The notes under the pieces are model-generated. The model was not told where the DNA came from, ran no database searches, and worked only from the letters and a program-made list of their open reading frames with translations. DNA of 64,000 bases from DSUN01 sp035527715 (GTDB lineage Bacteria > Planctomycetota > PUPC01 > DSUN01), in assembly GCA_035527715.1 (NCBI GenBank), contig DATKZY010000028.1, positions 28,049 through 92,048 on the forward strand. Reading direction: 5' to 3'. The translations under genes were made by a program, and so were the position numbers. Shown here one piece after another: positions 46,135-53,504 of the stretch. How positions within the stretch are numbered: position 1 is the stretch's first letter; every line of letters begins with the position of its first letter.

Positions 46135-46650
46135 CTACCAGGTTTCGTGGTGGATTCTCGCGGCGTCGTAGTAGTCGGCCGGGGCCTTCTGCTCGGCAGG
46201 GACGCCGACCGCGATGACGGCGAAGGGGACGACGTGCTCGGGCAGGGAGAAGAGCTTGCGGCAGCCCTCCTCGCGCTCGGGGCGCGGGTGCACGCCGCAC
46301 CAGCAGGCGCCGAGGCCCAGGTTCGCCGCGGCCAGCAGCAGGTTCTGCGTCGCCGCCGCGCAGTCCTGCACCCAGTAGCCCGGGTACTGCTGGCTCGACA
46401 GGTCGCCGCACACGACGATGGCGAGCGTCGCCGTCCCGAGCATGCTCGCATAGGGGTGCACCGTCATGACGGCCTCGAGCCGCGCGCGGTCGCGGACGAC
46501 GATGAACGCCCAGGCCTGCTGGTTGCCGGCCGAGGGCGCGGACATGGCGGCGCGGAGCAGGGTCTCGACCTGCGCATCGCTCACCTCCGCGCCCTTCTGG
46601 TACTGCCGAATGCTCCGCCGCTTCTGGATGAACTCGAGCACGTTGTCCAT
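46135..46650 (-). CDS. Nitroreductase-family FMN protein
   Basis: A 171-residue protein with the nitroreductase plan: VLEFIQKRRSIRQYQ (FMN phosphate-binding Arg/Ser), LLRAAMSAPSAGNQQAWAF, a central WVQDCAAATQNLLLAAANLG helix and a GVPAEQKAP C-terminal segment. FMN-dependent reduction of nitro compounds, quinones or enones is the family role. The ATG at 46650 has AAAGGAGG upstream; longer frames toward 46746 lack support. Follows the DUF2809 gene by two bases. Confidence 0.85.
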   Translation of the reverse strand: MDNVLEFIQKRRSIRQYQKGAEVSDAQVETLLRAAMSAPSAGNQQAWAFIVVRDRARLEAVMTVHPYASMLGTATLAIVVCGDLSSQQYPGYWVQDCAAATQNLLLAAANLGLGACWCGVHPRPEREEGCRKLFSLPEHVVPFAVIAVGVPAEQKAPADYYDAARIHHETW

Positions 46651-46652
46651 CG

Positions 46653-47060
46653 CTAGCCTCCTTTGCCCTCGCTCTCGCGCGGGAGGGCGAGATCGAGGGC
46701 GATGCCCAGCATCACGCCCGCCGCGTAGCAGACCAGGTCGCTCCACAGGAACTCGTAGCCGAGGGCCAGCCCCCCCACCGTGGTGCCCCGCAGCGCGTCA
46801 ATCCACGGAGCGTGGTAGAGCTGGCTCGCCTCGACAAGGCACGAGACGGCGAACGCCAGGGCCGCGGCACGCAACGTGCTCCACGCGGGAAACGCGATCC
46901 CCACGAGGAGAAAGGCCGTGGTCGCCCAGAGCGTGTCGCCGCCATATCGGGCCACCAGCGGCGGCAGGGACCCCCCGAACCAGCGCGTGCACAACGCCGC
47001 CAGGACGACCAGCGGGATCAGGCACGCGCACACGCCTCGCCGTCGCCGCTTCCTCGCCAC
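46653..47060 (-). CDS. DUF2809 (VanZ-like) membrane protein
   Basis: A 135-residue protein with four membrane helices. The block SCLVEASQLYHAPWIDALRG followed by LALGYEFLWSDLVCYAAG is the DUF2809 signature, related to VanZ. GTG start at 47060 chosen because it follows GGGGGGAAGAAG and gives a basic N-terminus (ARKRRRRG) before the first helix; the promoter lies 50 bases upstream. Function unknown. First gene of the minus-strand operon. Confidence 0.75.
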   Translation of the reverse strand: MARKRRRRGVCACLIPLVVLAALCTRWFGGSLPPLVARYGGDTLWATTAFLLVGIAFPAWSTLRAAALAFAVSCLVEASQLYHAPWIDALRGTTVGGLALGYEFLWSDLVCYAAGVMLGIALDLALPRESEGKGG

Positions 47061-47108
47061 CTTCTTCCCCCCGCGCCCTCCCTCCCTCCCTCCACGCAAC
47101 AAGACGCC

Positions 47109-47137
47109 ACTATAGGCAGAGCGCCGCGTCGAGTCAA
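47109..47137 (-). promoter_or_regulatory. Promoter of the DUF2809/nitroreductase operon
   Basis: Minus strand: TTGACT, 17-base spacer, TATAGT. Back to back with the promoter at 47144, six bases apart. Confidence 0.7.
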
Positions 47138-47143
47138 CCACAC

Positions 47144-47172
47144 TTGACGCCTTCGCGCTCGCTTGGTAGGAT
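47144..47172 (+). promoter_or_regulatory. Promoter of the sugar isomerase gene
   Basis: TTGACG, 17-base spacer, TAGGAT, about 40 bases upstream of the ATG at 47220. Confidence 0.65.
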
Positions 47173-47219
47173 GCTCGTGCGGGAGTGTGGCAGTGGCCCT
47201 TGGCGCAAAGGAGGCGACG

Positions 47220-48044
47220 ATGGCGGACATCCAGATCGGGTTGAACACCGAGGCGTTCCGGCACGCCGACAAGTCGCTCGAGTACTGCCTCGACGCGACG
47301 GCGCGGCTCGGCTACCGGTACGTGGAGCTGAACGTGCAGACGGGCCGCGACCTGTTCTCGGAGGCCCTCTACTCGGCCTCGGTGAGCATGGAGCGCGACC
47401 CGCTCGAGATCAAGGCCATGCTCGACAAGCGGGGCCTCAAGGTCAGCGGCCTGAGCTGCCACGCGCCCATGGCCCAGCCCGAGATCAGCGTGCCGTTCCA
47501 CACCCAGGCCATCCTCTTCGCCCACGCGCTCGGCGCCCGCTGCATCAACACCGACGAGGGGGTCGTGCCCGACTGGATGAGCGAGGACGAGGCATTCGAG
47601 ATCATCAGGTACTCGCTGCGCAAGATCCTGCCCGTCGCCGAGCGACACAAGGTCCACGTTGCCCTCGAACAGCACCAGAAGTTCACCGTCCAGCTCCCGC
47701 TCTACAAGAAGATCCTCGGCCTCGTCGCCTCGCCCTACATGAGCTGCAACCCCGACACGGGGAACATCTTCATGTCGGGCGGCGACCCCTACAAGACCAT
47801 CGAGGCCATTGCCAAGCGGATCGTGCACGTCCATGCCAAGGACGTGAAGGTCTCGAAAGAGGTCGGCAAGGTCACGGGCGTGCCATCGGGCTGCGCCTGC
47901 GGGGACGGCGAGATAGACTGGCCGCGCGTGGTGAAGATTCTGCGGAAGGCCGGCTTCCGGGGCGTGCTCGCCGTCGAGTGCGGCACCGAGGAGCAGGCGG
48001 CCCGCAGCATCGCCTACCTCAGGAAGGTGCTGCGCGCGAAGTAG
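47220..48044 (+). CDS. Sugar phosphate isomerase/epimerase (xylose isomerase-like TIM barrel)
   Basis: A 274-residue cytoplasmic AP-endonuclease-2-type TIM barrel. The likely metal ligands sit at the usual strand ends: Glu in HVALEQHQKF, Asp in SCNPDTGNIF, His in RIVHVHAKDV and Glu in GVLAVECGTEE. Interconversion of keto and aldo sugars or epimerisation is the family chemistry; substrate unknown. AAAGGAGG five bases before the ATG at 47220 settles the start. Monocistronic by its own promoter, followed by a hairpin-rich gap. Confidence 0.85.
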   Translation: MADIQIGLNTEAFRHADKSLEYCLDATARLGYRYVELNVQTGRDLFSEALYSASVSMERDPLEIKAMLDKRGLKVSGLSCHAPMAQPEISVPFHTQAILFAHALGARCINTDEGVVPDWMSEDEAFEIIRYSLRKILPVAERHKVHVALEQHQKFTVQLPLYKKILGLVASPYMSCNPDTGNIFMSGGDPYKTIEAIAKRIVHVHAKDVKVSKEVGKVTGVPSGCACGDGEIDWPRVVKILRKAGFRGVLAVECGTEEQAARSIAYLRKVLRAK

Positions 48045-48070
48045 GCGCACGGCGCATGCTGGCCTCATGA

Positions 48071-48106
48071 GAAAGGCCCTTCGCCCGCCGCGGCGAGGGG
48101 CCCTTC
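48071..48106 (+). terminator. Possible terminator hairpin after the sugar isomerase gene
   Basis: AAGGCCCTTCGCC and GGCGAGGGGCCCTT arms around a CGCCGC loop, followed by CTGCGCG rather than a T-run. A strong hairpin, but not a classical rho-independent terminator. Confidence 0.4.
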
Positions 48107-48182
48107 TGCGCGCTCGGCGGGCTGCGTGTAGTCTCCCACGCCGTTTCGGGGCTGTTGGCACGCGGCGCGCGACTCTGCCAAC

Positions 48183-48293
48183 CCAAAGCGGTGCTTCGCA
48201 CCCGCACTCCGAAAGGCTGCCGCCCGCTCTTGTGGCTCCAGCCGAGGATGTGCGTGAGCCTTTGGGAGTGCGAGCGCGGGAGCGCCGCTTTGG
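48183..48293. repeat. Imperfect inverted repeat of 36-37 base arms
   Basis: The arm at 48183-48218 (CCAAAGCGG ... AAAGGCT) is matched in reverse complement by 48257-48293 (AGCCTTT ... CCGCTTTGG). The loop of 38 bases has no gene. The sequence type (CCAAAGCGGCG...CACTCC) resembles mobile palindromes common in planctomycetes. It occupies much of the 405-base gene-free stretch 48045-48449. Confidence 0.7.
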
Positions 48294-48385
48294 ATTACCG
48301 CGGCGCGGACCCTGCGCGAAACAGCAATGCTCCGCCGCCGTGGCCACGGCGCAGGAGATTGCACGCACCCGCTCGGCATCGTGTC

Positions 48386-48414
48386 TTGTGCTCTGGCACC
48401 GAAGGGAGTATACT
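48386..48414 (+). promoter_or_regulatory. Promoter of the ArsA-type gene pair
   Basis: TTGTGC, 17-base spacer, TATACT, about 30 bases before the ATG at 48450. Confidence 0.55.
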
Positions 48415-48449
48415 CGGCAGAGGGGAAGCCACCGGCTGCGAGGTGGGCG

Positions 48450-49655
48450 ATGAGGATCATCCTGTACGCCGGCAAGGGAGGCGTGGGCAAGACCACGATG
48501 TCGGCGGCCACGGGCGTCGAGTGCGCCCGCCGCGGCAACCGCACCCTCGTGATGTCGCTCGACCCCGCGCACAGCCTGTCGGACTCCTTCGACCTGCCGG
48601 GGTCGCTGATGGGCTTCGGGGGCGGGCAGCCGGTGGCGGTGGACGAGAATCTGTGGATTCAGGAGCTGGACCTCCAGCGGGAGCTGGAGGAGAACTGGGG
48701 CGAGGTGTTCCGCTACCTGGCGTCGCTGCTGCGGACGACGGGGCTGCGCGAGGTGCTGGCCGACGAGCTGGCCATCCTCCCCGGCATGGAGGAGGTCGCC
48801 TGCCTCCTCTACATCAACCGCTACGCGCGCGAGAAGAAGTTCGACGTCGTGGTGCTCGACTGCGCGCCGACGGGCGAGGCGATGCGCTTCATCAGCCTGC
48901 CGACCAGCCTGGAATGGTACATGCGGAAGATCTTCAAGCTCGAGCGGAACATCATGCGGGTCGTCCGCCCCGTGGCCAAGCGCCTCACCAGCTTGCCGCT
49001 GCCCGACGACGACTACTTCGAGGCCATCCAGCGCCTCTTCGGGCGCCTCGAGGGCATCGAGAAGCTGCTCCGCGACCCCGCCATCACCACCGCTCGCCTC
49101 GTGACCAATCCCGAGAGAATGGTGCTGAGGGAGACCCAGCGCGCGTTCACCTACTTCCACCTGTTCGACGTGACGGTGGACGCGATCGTCATCAACCGCA
49201 TTCTGCCGCCGGCGGTGCAGGACGAATTCTTCGCGAAGTGGCGCGAGTCGCAGCGGGGCTACATCGAGGAGGCCGAGAGCTACTTCGCCCCGGTGCCCCT
49301 GTGGCAGGTGGAGCTGGGCCGCCGCGAGATGCTCGGGCGGGCCGAGCTGGGCCGATTGGCCAGCAGCCTCTTCAAGGACAAGGACCCCGCCGACGTCTTC
49401 TTCACCGGCAAGGCATTCGAGTTCACGAAGAGCGACGGGCGCTACGTCCTCTCCATCCGCGCGCCGTTCCTGAAGAGCGGGGAGATTGACCTGATGAAGA
49501 ACAACGACGAGCTGATCGTGCGGGTCGGCTCGTTCAAGCGGTTTGTCGCCCTGCCGCGTCGCGTGGCGGCGCTGGAGCCTTCGGCGGCCACGCTCGAGGG
49601 CGGCCACGTGCGAATCGTGTTTGGAGGAAGCCCCGATGGCCAGGAAGACGGATGA
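48450..49655 (+). CDS. ArsA/Get3-type P-loop ATPase
   Basis: A 401-residue SIMIBI-class ATPase. Deviant Walker A AGKGGVGKTTMS (7-18), switch I MSLDPAHSLSD, switch II VVLDCAPTGEAMRF and the VTNPERMVLRETQRA region identify the ArsA/Get3 family, here with a single ATPase half. The three Cys of arsenite-binding ArsA are not evident and no ars genes are nearby. An arsenic role is therefore unlikely; targeting or sorting of a membrane or other protein is a guess. Its last 20 bases overlap the next gene. Confidence 0.85.
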   Translation: MRIILYAGKGGVGKTTMSAATGVECARRGNRTLVMSLDPAHSLSDSFDLPGSLMGFGGGQPVAVDENLWIQELDLQRELEENWGEVFRYLASLLRTTGLREVLADELAILPGMEEVACLLYINRYAREKKFDVVVLDCAPTGEAMRFISLPTSLEWYMRKIFKLERNIMRVVRPVAKRLTSLPLPDDDYFEAIQRLFGRLEGIEKLLRDPAITTARLVTNPERMVLRETQRAFTYFHLFDVTVDAIVINRILPPAVQDEFFAKWRESQRGYIEEAESYFAPVPLWQVELGRREMLGRAELGRLASSLFKDKDPADVFFTGKAFEFTKSDGRYVLSIRAPFLKSGEIDLMKNNDELIVRVGSFKRFVALPRRVAALEPSAATLEGGHVRIVFGGSPDGQEDG

Positions 49656-49866
49656 GGGGCAGTTCCGCTGCCCCGTCTACGAGGTCCTCGACCGGCTGTG
49701 CAGCAAGGGCAAGTGCACCGCGGCCTTCTTCGACCACCTCAAGAAGGCCCAGGTCGAGCTTCTGCTCGCCGTGCGCAGCGTGATTGACCAGCGGGTGGAG
49801 CACCTGACCCGCGAGGCCAAGGCGAAGCCCCGCGCGCAGCGGATCAAGGTGACGGCGGAGGAGTAA
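49636..49866 (+). CDS. Conserved-looking small helical protein coupled to the ArsA-type gene
   Basis: A 76-residue protein (MARKTDEGQFRCPVYEVLDRLC...). It is mostly helical, with CPVYEVLDRLCSKGKC containing three Cys and a charged helix (FFDHLKKAQVELLLAVRSVI) ending in a basic tail. The ATG at 49636 lies 20 bases inside the ATPase gene, with GGAGG upstream. I do not recognise a named family. The overlap and coupling suggest it is the client or partner of the ATPase. Confidence 0.6.
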   Translation: MARKTDEGQFRCPVYEVLDRLCSKGKCTAAFFDHLKKAQVELLLAVRSVIDQRVEHLTREAKAKPRAQRIKVTAEE

Positions 49867-49867
49867 G

Positions 49868-49905
49868 GCTCCTCGGCAAGCTCGGAATGACATTCCGGCG
49901 GCCGG
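49868..49905. repeat. Dispersed-repeat remnant between convergent genes
   Basis: Contains CGGAATGACATTCCG, a palindrome, next to CTCCTCGGCAAGCT. It resembles the AATGACA-type intergenic repeats spread through many bacterial genomes. Confidence 0.45.
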
Positions 49906-50628
49906 CTACTCGTTGCCGGCCGGGGCTGGGGCGCCGAGGTCGAGCGGCGAGGCGGTGCGGCGGTACCGGGTGCGCCACACCTGCTTCTGCTCGTCGGTGA
50001 GCACGCTCTCGATGTTGGCGAGCCAGGTCTGGTTGACGGCGGCGCATTTCTTGAGTGCCTCGTAGTAGGCCTTGCGCACCGTGGCGTACTCCTTGTGCTC
50101 CGCCGGCTCCTTCGGCGCCGCGAGGGCCTGGAGGGCCTTGAGCTTGTCCTCCATGTCCGCACGAGCCGCCCGCTCGCTGTCCGCCAGCTCCTTCTGCTTG
50201 GTCATGAGCTGGCTCACCTGGTCGTCCTTGAGCTTCAACCAGTCAATGACCGGCTGGAGCTGCTTGCGTGCCGCATACTCCGCCTGCCGGTCCATGGGGA
50301 GGTGTTTGGCGATGAATGCGTCGAGGTCCTTCTCCTGCCGGGCGAGCGCCGCCACGGCCTTGTCCACCTCCCCCTGCGCCTCCTGAAGCTTGTCCCGAGC
50401 AGTCTTGACCGCATCGAAGAGCGCGGCGCGTTCGCCGTTGAGCCGCTCGGCCTCTTTCTTCACCGTCTTCACGTCGTCGTCAATCATGCCGAGACCGACC
50501 AGGAGGCTCTCGGAGATGGCAAGGACGGGGCTTTCGCCTGGGACGCGGACGCGGGGGATCTCAGCCGGCTCTCCCGCGAACGCGGCGGAACCGAGGCCGA
50601 CGAGGGCAGCCAGCATCACGTGGCGCAT
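49906..50628 (-). CDS. Periplasmic coiled-coil protein, Spy/CpxP-like ending
   Basis: A 240-residue exported protein: signal peptide MRHVMLAALVGLGSAAFA, then a long helical region (residues about 50-190, heptad-rich: VKTVKKEAERLNGERAALFD, DKLQEAQGEVDKAVAALARQ). The end NIESVLTDEQKQVWRTRYR contains an LTxxQ-type motif as in Spy/CpxP-family periplasmic chaperones. Role inferred only from this. ATG at 50628 preceded by AAGGAG. Has its own promoter, divergent from the topoisomerase promoter. Confidence 0.7.
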   Translation of the reverse strand: MRHVMLAALVGLGSAAFAGEPAEIPRVRVPGESPVLAISESLLVGLGMIDDDVKTVKKEAERLNGERAALFDAVKTARDKLQEAQGEVDKAVAALARQEKDLDAFIAKHLPMDRQAEYAARKQLQPVIDWLKLKDDQVSQLMTKQKELADSERAARADMEDKLKALQALAAPKEPAEHKEYATVRKAYYEALKKCAAVNQTWLANIESVLTDEQKQVWRTRYRRTASPLDLGAPAPAGNE

Positions 50629-50680
50629 CACCTGACTCCTTCGTGAGACGATGTCCAATGGGCCTGTGCAAAGCACAGGA

Positions 50681-50709
50681 ATGATAGCGCCGGGGCAGGC
50701 GAAAAGCAA
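50681..50709 (-). promoter_or_regulatory. Promoter of the coiled-coil protein gene
   Basis: Minus strand: TTGCTT, 17-base spacer, TATCAT. Confidence 0.55.
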
Positions 50710-50728
50710 GCGCTTTTGCCGCCCTTGC

Positions 50729-50758
50729 TTGACAGGCCGGCGGAGCGTGTGATATAAC
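50729..50758 (+). promoter_or_regulatory. Promoter of topA
   Basis: Consensus TTGACA, 18-base spacer, TATAAC, about 25 bases upstream of the GTG start. Confidence 0.7.
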
Positions 50759-50786
50759 CTCGTCCCCTGACCATCAAGGAGACACT

Positions 50787-53492
50787 GTGGCCAAGAAGGT
50801 TGTCATCGTCGAATCCCCCGCCAAGGCGCGCACGATCGGGAAGTACCTGGGCAAGGGGTTCAGCGTCCAGTCGTGCATGGGACACGTCCGCGACTTGCCC
50901 GAGAAAACGATGGGGGTGGACATCGAGGAGGGCTTCCGGCCGCGCTACGGCGTGCTGCCGGCTCGGCGGCAAGTGATGTCGAACCTGGCGCGCGCCGTGA
51001 AGGACGCCGAGGTCGTGTACCTGGCGCCCGACCCCGACCGCGAGGGGGAGGCCATCGCGTGGCACCTGGCCGAGGCCCTCAAGCTGCCCAAGAGCCGCGT
51101 GCGCCGCGTGACCTTCAACGAGATCACCGAGCGCGGCGTGCGCACGGGCTTCCAGCACCCGCGCGACATTGATATGAACCTGGTGAACGCGCAGCAGGCG
51201 CGCCGCATCCTCGACCGCATCGTGGGCTACCAGCTCTCGCCGCTGCTGTGGAAGAAGGTTCTGCGGGGCCTCAGCGCCGGCCGTGTCCAGTCCGTCGCCC
51301 TCCGCCTCCTCGTCGAGCGCGAGAAGGCGGTCCAGGCGTTCCAGCCCGAGGAGTACTGGAAGATCACGGCGCGGCTCGCCCCGTCGGGCGACGCGCAGGG
51401 CGCCCAGGCATTTGCCGCCGAGCTGGCCGAGCTCGAGGGCGAGAAGGCCAAGATCCCCAACGGCGAGCAGGCCCAGGCCATCGTCGAGCGCCTTCGCGGG
51501 CGGGAGTTCACGGTCGCCTCGGTGGCCACGGAGCGGAAGAAGGGGGCTCCGCTGCCGCCCTTCGCCACCAGCCAGCTCCAGCAGGCGGCCTCGGTGCGCC
51601 TGGGCTTCCGGCCCAAGAGGACGATGATGCTGGCCCAGCAGCTCTACGAGGGCGTCGAGGTCGGCGCCGAGGGCTCGGCCGGCCTGATCACCTACATGCG
51701 CACCGACTCCTTCCGCATCGCGGGCGAGGCGCTCGAGGAGTGCCGGGGCTTCGTGCGCCAGCGGCTCGGCGAGAAGTACCTCTCGGACAAGCCGCGCCAG
51801 TTCCGCTCGCGGCGCGGCGCCCAGGAGGCCCACGAGGCCATCCGCCCGACTGGGGTCGAGCGGACGCCTGAGTCGCTCGAGCCCCACCTGAGCGCCGACC
51901 AGCTCAAGCTCTACCGGCTCATCTGGGAGCGCTTTGTCGCGTGCCAGATGGCCGATGCGCTGTACGACGTCACCCGGGTGGCCGTGGGCGCCGGCGACGC
52001 GGAGTTCCGCACGAGCGGCCGCGTGGTGGTCTTCGACGGCCACACCCGCGTCTACGCCCCGCTGCGGGGCCGCGAGGAGGAGGACCAACAGCCGCTGCCG
52101 CCCCTGGCCGCCGGCCAAGGCCTCCGCTGCCTCGAGCTGGTGCCGACCCAGCACTTCACCAAGCCGCCGCCGCGCTACACCGAGGCATCGCTGGTGAAGA
52201 CCCTCGAGCGCGAGGGCATCGGCCGGCCCAGCACCTACGCGCAGATCATCTCGACCGTCCAGGACCGCGGCTACGCGACCGTGCGCGACAAGGTGTTCTA
52301 CGCCCAGGAGCTCGGCATCGTCACCAACGACACGCTCCTGCCCTTCTTCGAGAACATCATCAACACGAAGTTCACCTCGCAGCTCGAGGACCACCTCGAC
52401 AGCATCGAGGAGGCGAAGCGCGACTGGCAGGACGTGCTCCGCGAGTTCTACGAGCCGTTCAGCGCCGACCTCGCCAAAGCCCAGGCCGAGATGACCAGCG
52501 TGAAGAAGGGGCTGGCCGAGCCCACGGGCGCCCAGTGCCCGCGCTGCGGCTCCGAGATGGTGGTCCGCCTGAGCAAGCGCGGGCGCTTCATGGCCTGCTC
52601 GGGCTTTCCCAAGTGCCGCTACACCCAGGCCCTCGACGGCGACGGCGAGCCGACGGCTGTCGAGAAGCTCGACGAGGCCTGCCCCGACTGTGGCGAGCCG
52701 TTGGTCGTGCGCACCGGGCGCCGCGGCAAGTTCGCCGGCTGCACCGCCTATCCCAAGTGCCGCTACACGCGGAACATCGAAGCCGCGCCCGCGGCGCCGG
52801 CCGAAGGCGAGCAGGCCCCGCCCGAGGCCCCCGCCGCGGAGCGCAAGGCCCCGCAGCCCACGGGCGAGAATTGCCCCCAGTGCGGCAAGCCGCTGATGGC
52901 CCGCGAGGGCAAGCGCGGCACGTTCATCGGCTGCACCGGCTACCCCAAGTGCCGCTACACGCGCGACGCCGCGGCCGGCGAGGCCGCGCCGGCCGAGGAA
53001 GGCGGCGAACCCGGGCCCACCGCGGGCGCTGAGCGCAAGCCGGCCGAGCCCACGGGCGAGAAGTGCCCCAAGTGCGGCAAGCCGCTCGTGGCCCGCGAGG
53101 GCAAGCGCGGCAAGTTCGTGGGCTGCACCGGCTATCCCAAGTGCCGCTTCACCCAGAACATCGAGGGCGAGGGGGCGCCGCAGCCCGAGGCCACCGACGT
53201 CAAGTGCGACAAGTGCGGCGCGCCGATGATCGTGCGCCGCGGCAACCGTGGGCGGTTCCTCGCCTGTTCGGCCTACCCGAAGTGCAAGAACGCCAAGCCC
53301 TTGCGTGTCGCGGGTCCGCCTCCCCCTGCCGAGGAGGTGGGGCGGAAGTGCCCCGAGTGCGGCAAGACCCTCGTCAAGCGCAAGGGTCCCCGCGGCAGCT
53401 TCGTCGGCTGCTCGGGCTACCCGAAGTGCCGGTACACCGAGAGCGCCGAGAAGCCAGACGCCGCGAGCGCCGAGCCCCAAGCATCGAGCTGA
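50787..53492 (+). CDS. topA: DNA topoisomerase I (type IA)
   Basis: A 901-residue type IA topoisomerase that relaxes negative supercoils. TOPRIM domain: KKVVIVESPAKARTIGKYLG at the N-terminus (catalytic Glu) and LAPDPDREGEAIAWHL (DxDxE-type acids). Active-site Tyr303 lies in GLITYMRTDSFRI. Residues about 580-890 hold six four-Cys zinc ribbons of the CPxCG...CxxYPKCRYT type, separated by Ala/Pro-rich linkers; Escherichia coli TopA has three. All six Cys quartets look intact. GTG start at 50787 with AAGGAG close upstream. Essential housekeeping gene; followed 12 bases later by a transporter gene. Confidence 0.95.
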   Translation: MAKKVVIVESPAKARTIGKYLGKGFSVQSCMGHVRDLPEKTMGVDIEEGFRPRYGVLPARRQVMSNLARAVKDAEVVYLAPDPDREGEAIAWHLAEALKLPKSRVRRVTFNEITERGVRTGFQHPRDIDMNLVNAQQARRILDRIVGYQLSPLLWKKVLRGLSAGRVQSVALRLLVEREKAVQAFQPEEYWKITARLAPSGDAQGAQAFAAELAELEGEKAKIPNGEQAQAIVERLRGREFTVASVATERKKGAPLPPFATSQLQQAASVRLGFRPKRTMMLAQQLYEGVEVGAEGSAGLITYMRTDSFRIAGEALEECRGFVRQRLGEKYLSDKPRQFRSRRGAQEAHEAIRPTGVERTPESLEPHLSADQLKLYRLIWERFVACQMADALYDVTRVAVGAGDAEFRTSGRVVVFDGHTRVYAPLRGREEEDQQPLPPLAAGQGLRCLELVPTQHFTKPPPRYTEASLVKTLEREGIGRPSTYAQIISTVQDRGYATVRDKVFYAQELGIVTNDTLLPFFENIINTKFTSQLEDHLDSIEEAKRDWQDVLREFYEPFSADLAKAQAEMTSVKKGLAEPTGAQCPRCGSEMVVRLSKRGRFMACSGFPKCRYTQALDGDGEPTAVEKLDEACPDCGEPLVVRTGRRGKFAGCTAYPKCRYTRNIEAAPAAPAEGEQAPPEAPAAERKAPQPTGENCPQCGKPLMAREGKRGTFIGCTGYPKCRYTRDAAAGEAAPAEEGGEPGPTAGAERKPAEPTGEKCPKCGKPLVAREGKRGKFVGCTGYPKCRFTQNIEGEGAPQPEATDVKCDKCGAPMIVRRGNRGRFLACSAYPKCKNAKPLRVAGPPPPAEEVGRKCPECGKTLVKRKGPRGSFVGCSGYPKCRYTESAEKPDAASAEPQASS

Positions 53493-53504
53493 AGGAGGAG
53501 AGCC

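Noticed and set aside
48450..49655. Arsenite efflux pump ATPase
   Set aside because: The ATPase has one half only, the arsenite-binding Cys residues are not evident and no arsB, arsD or arsR lies nearby.
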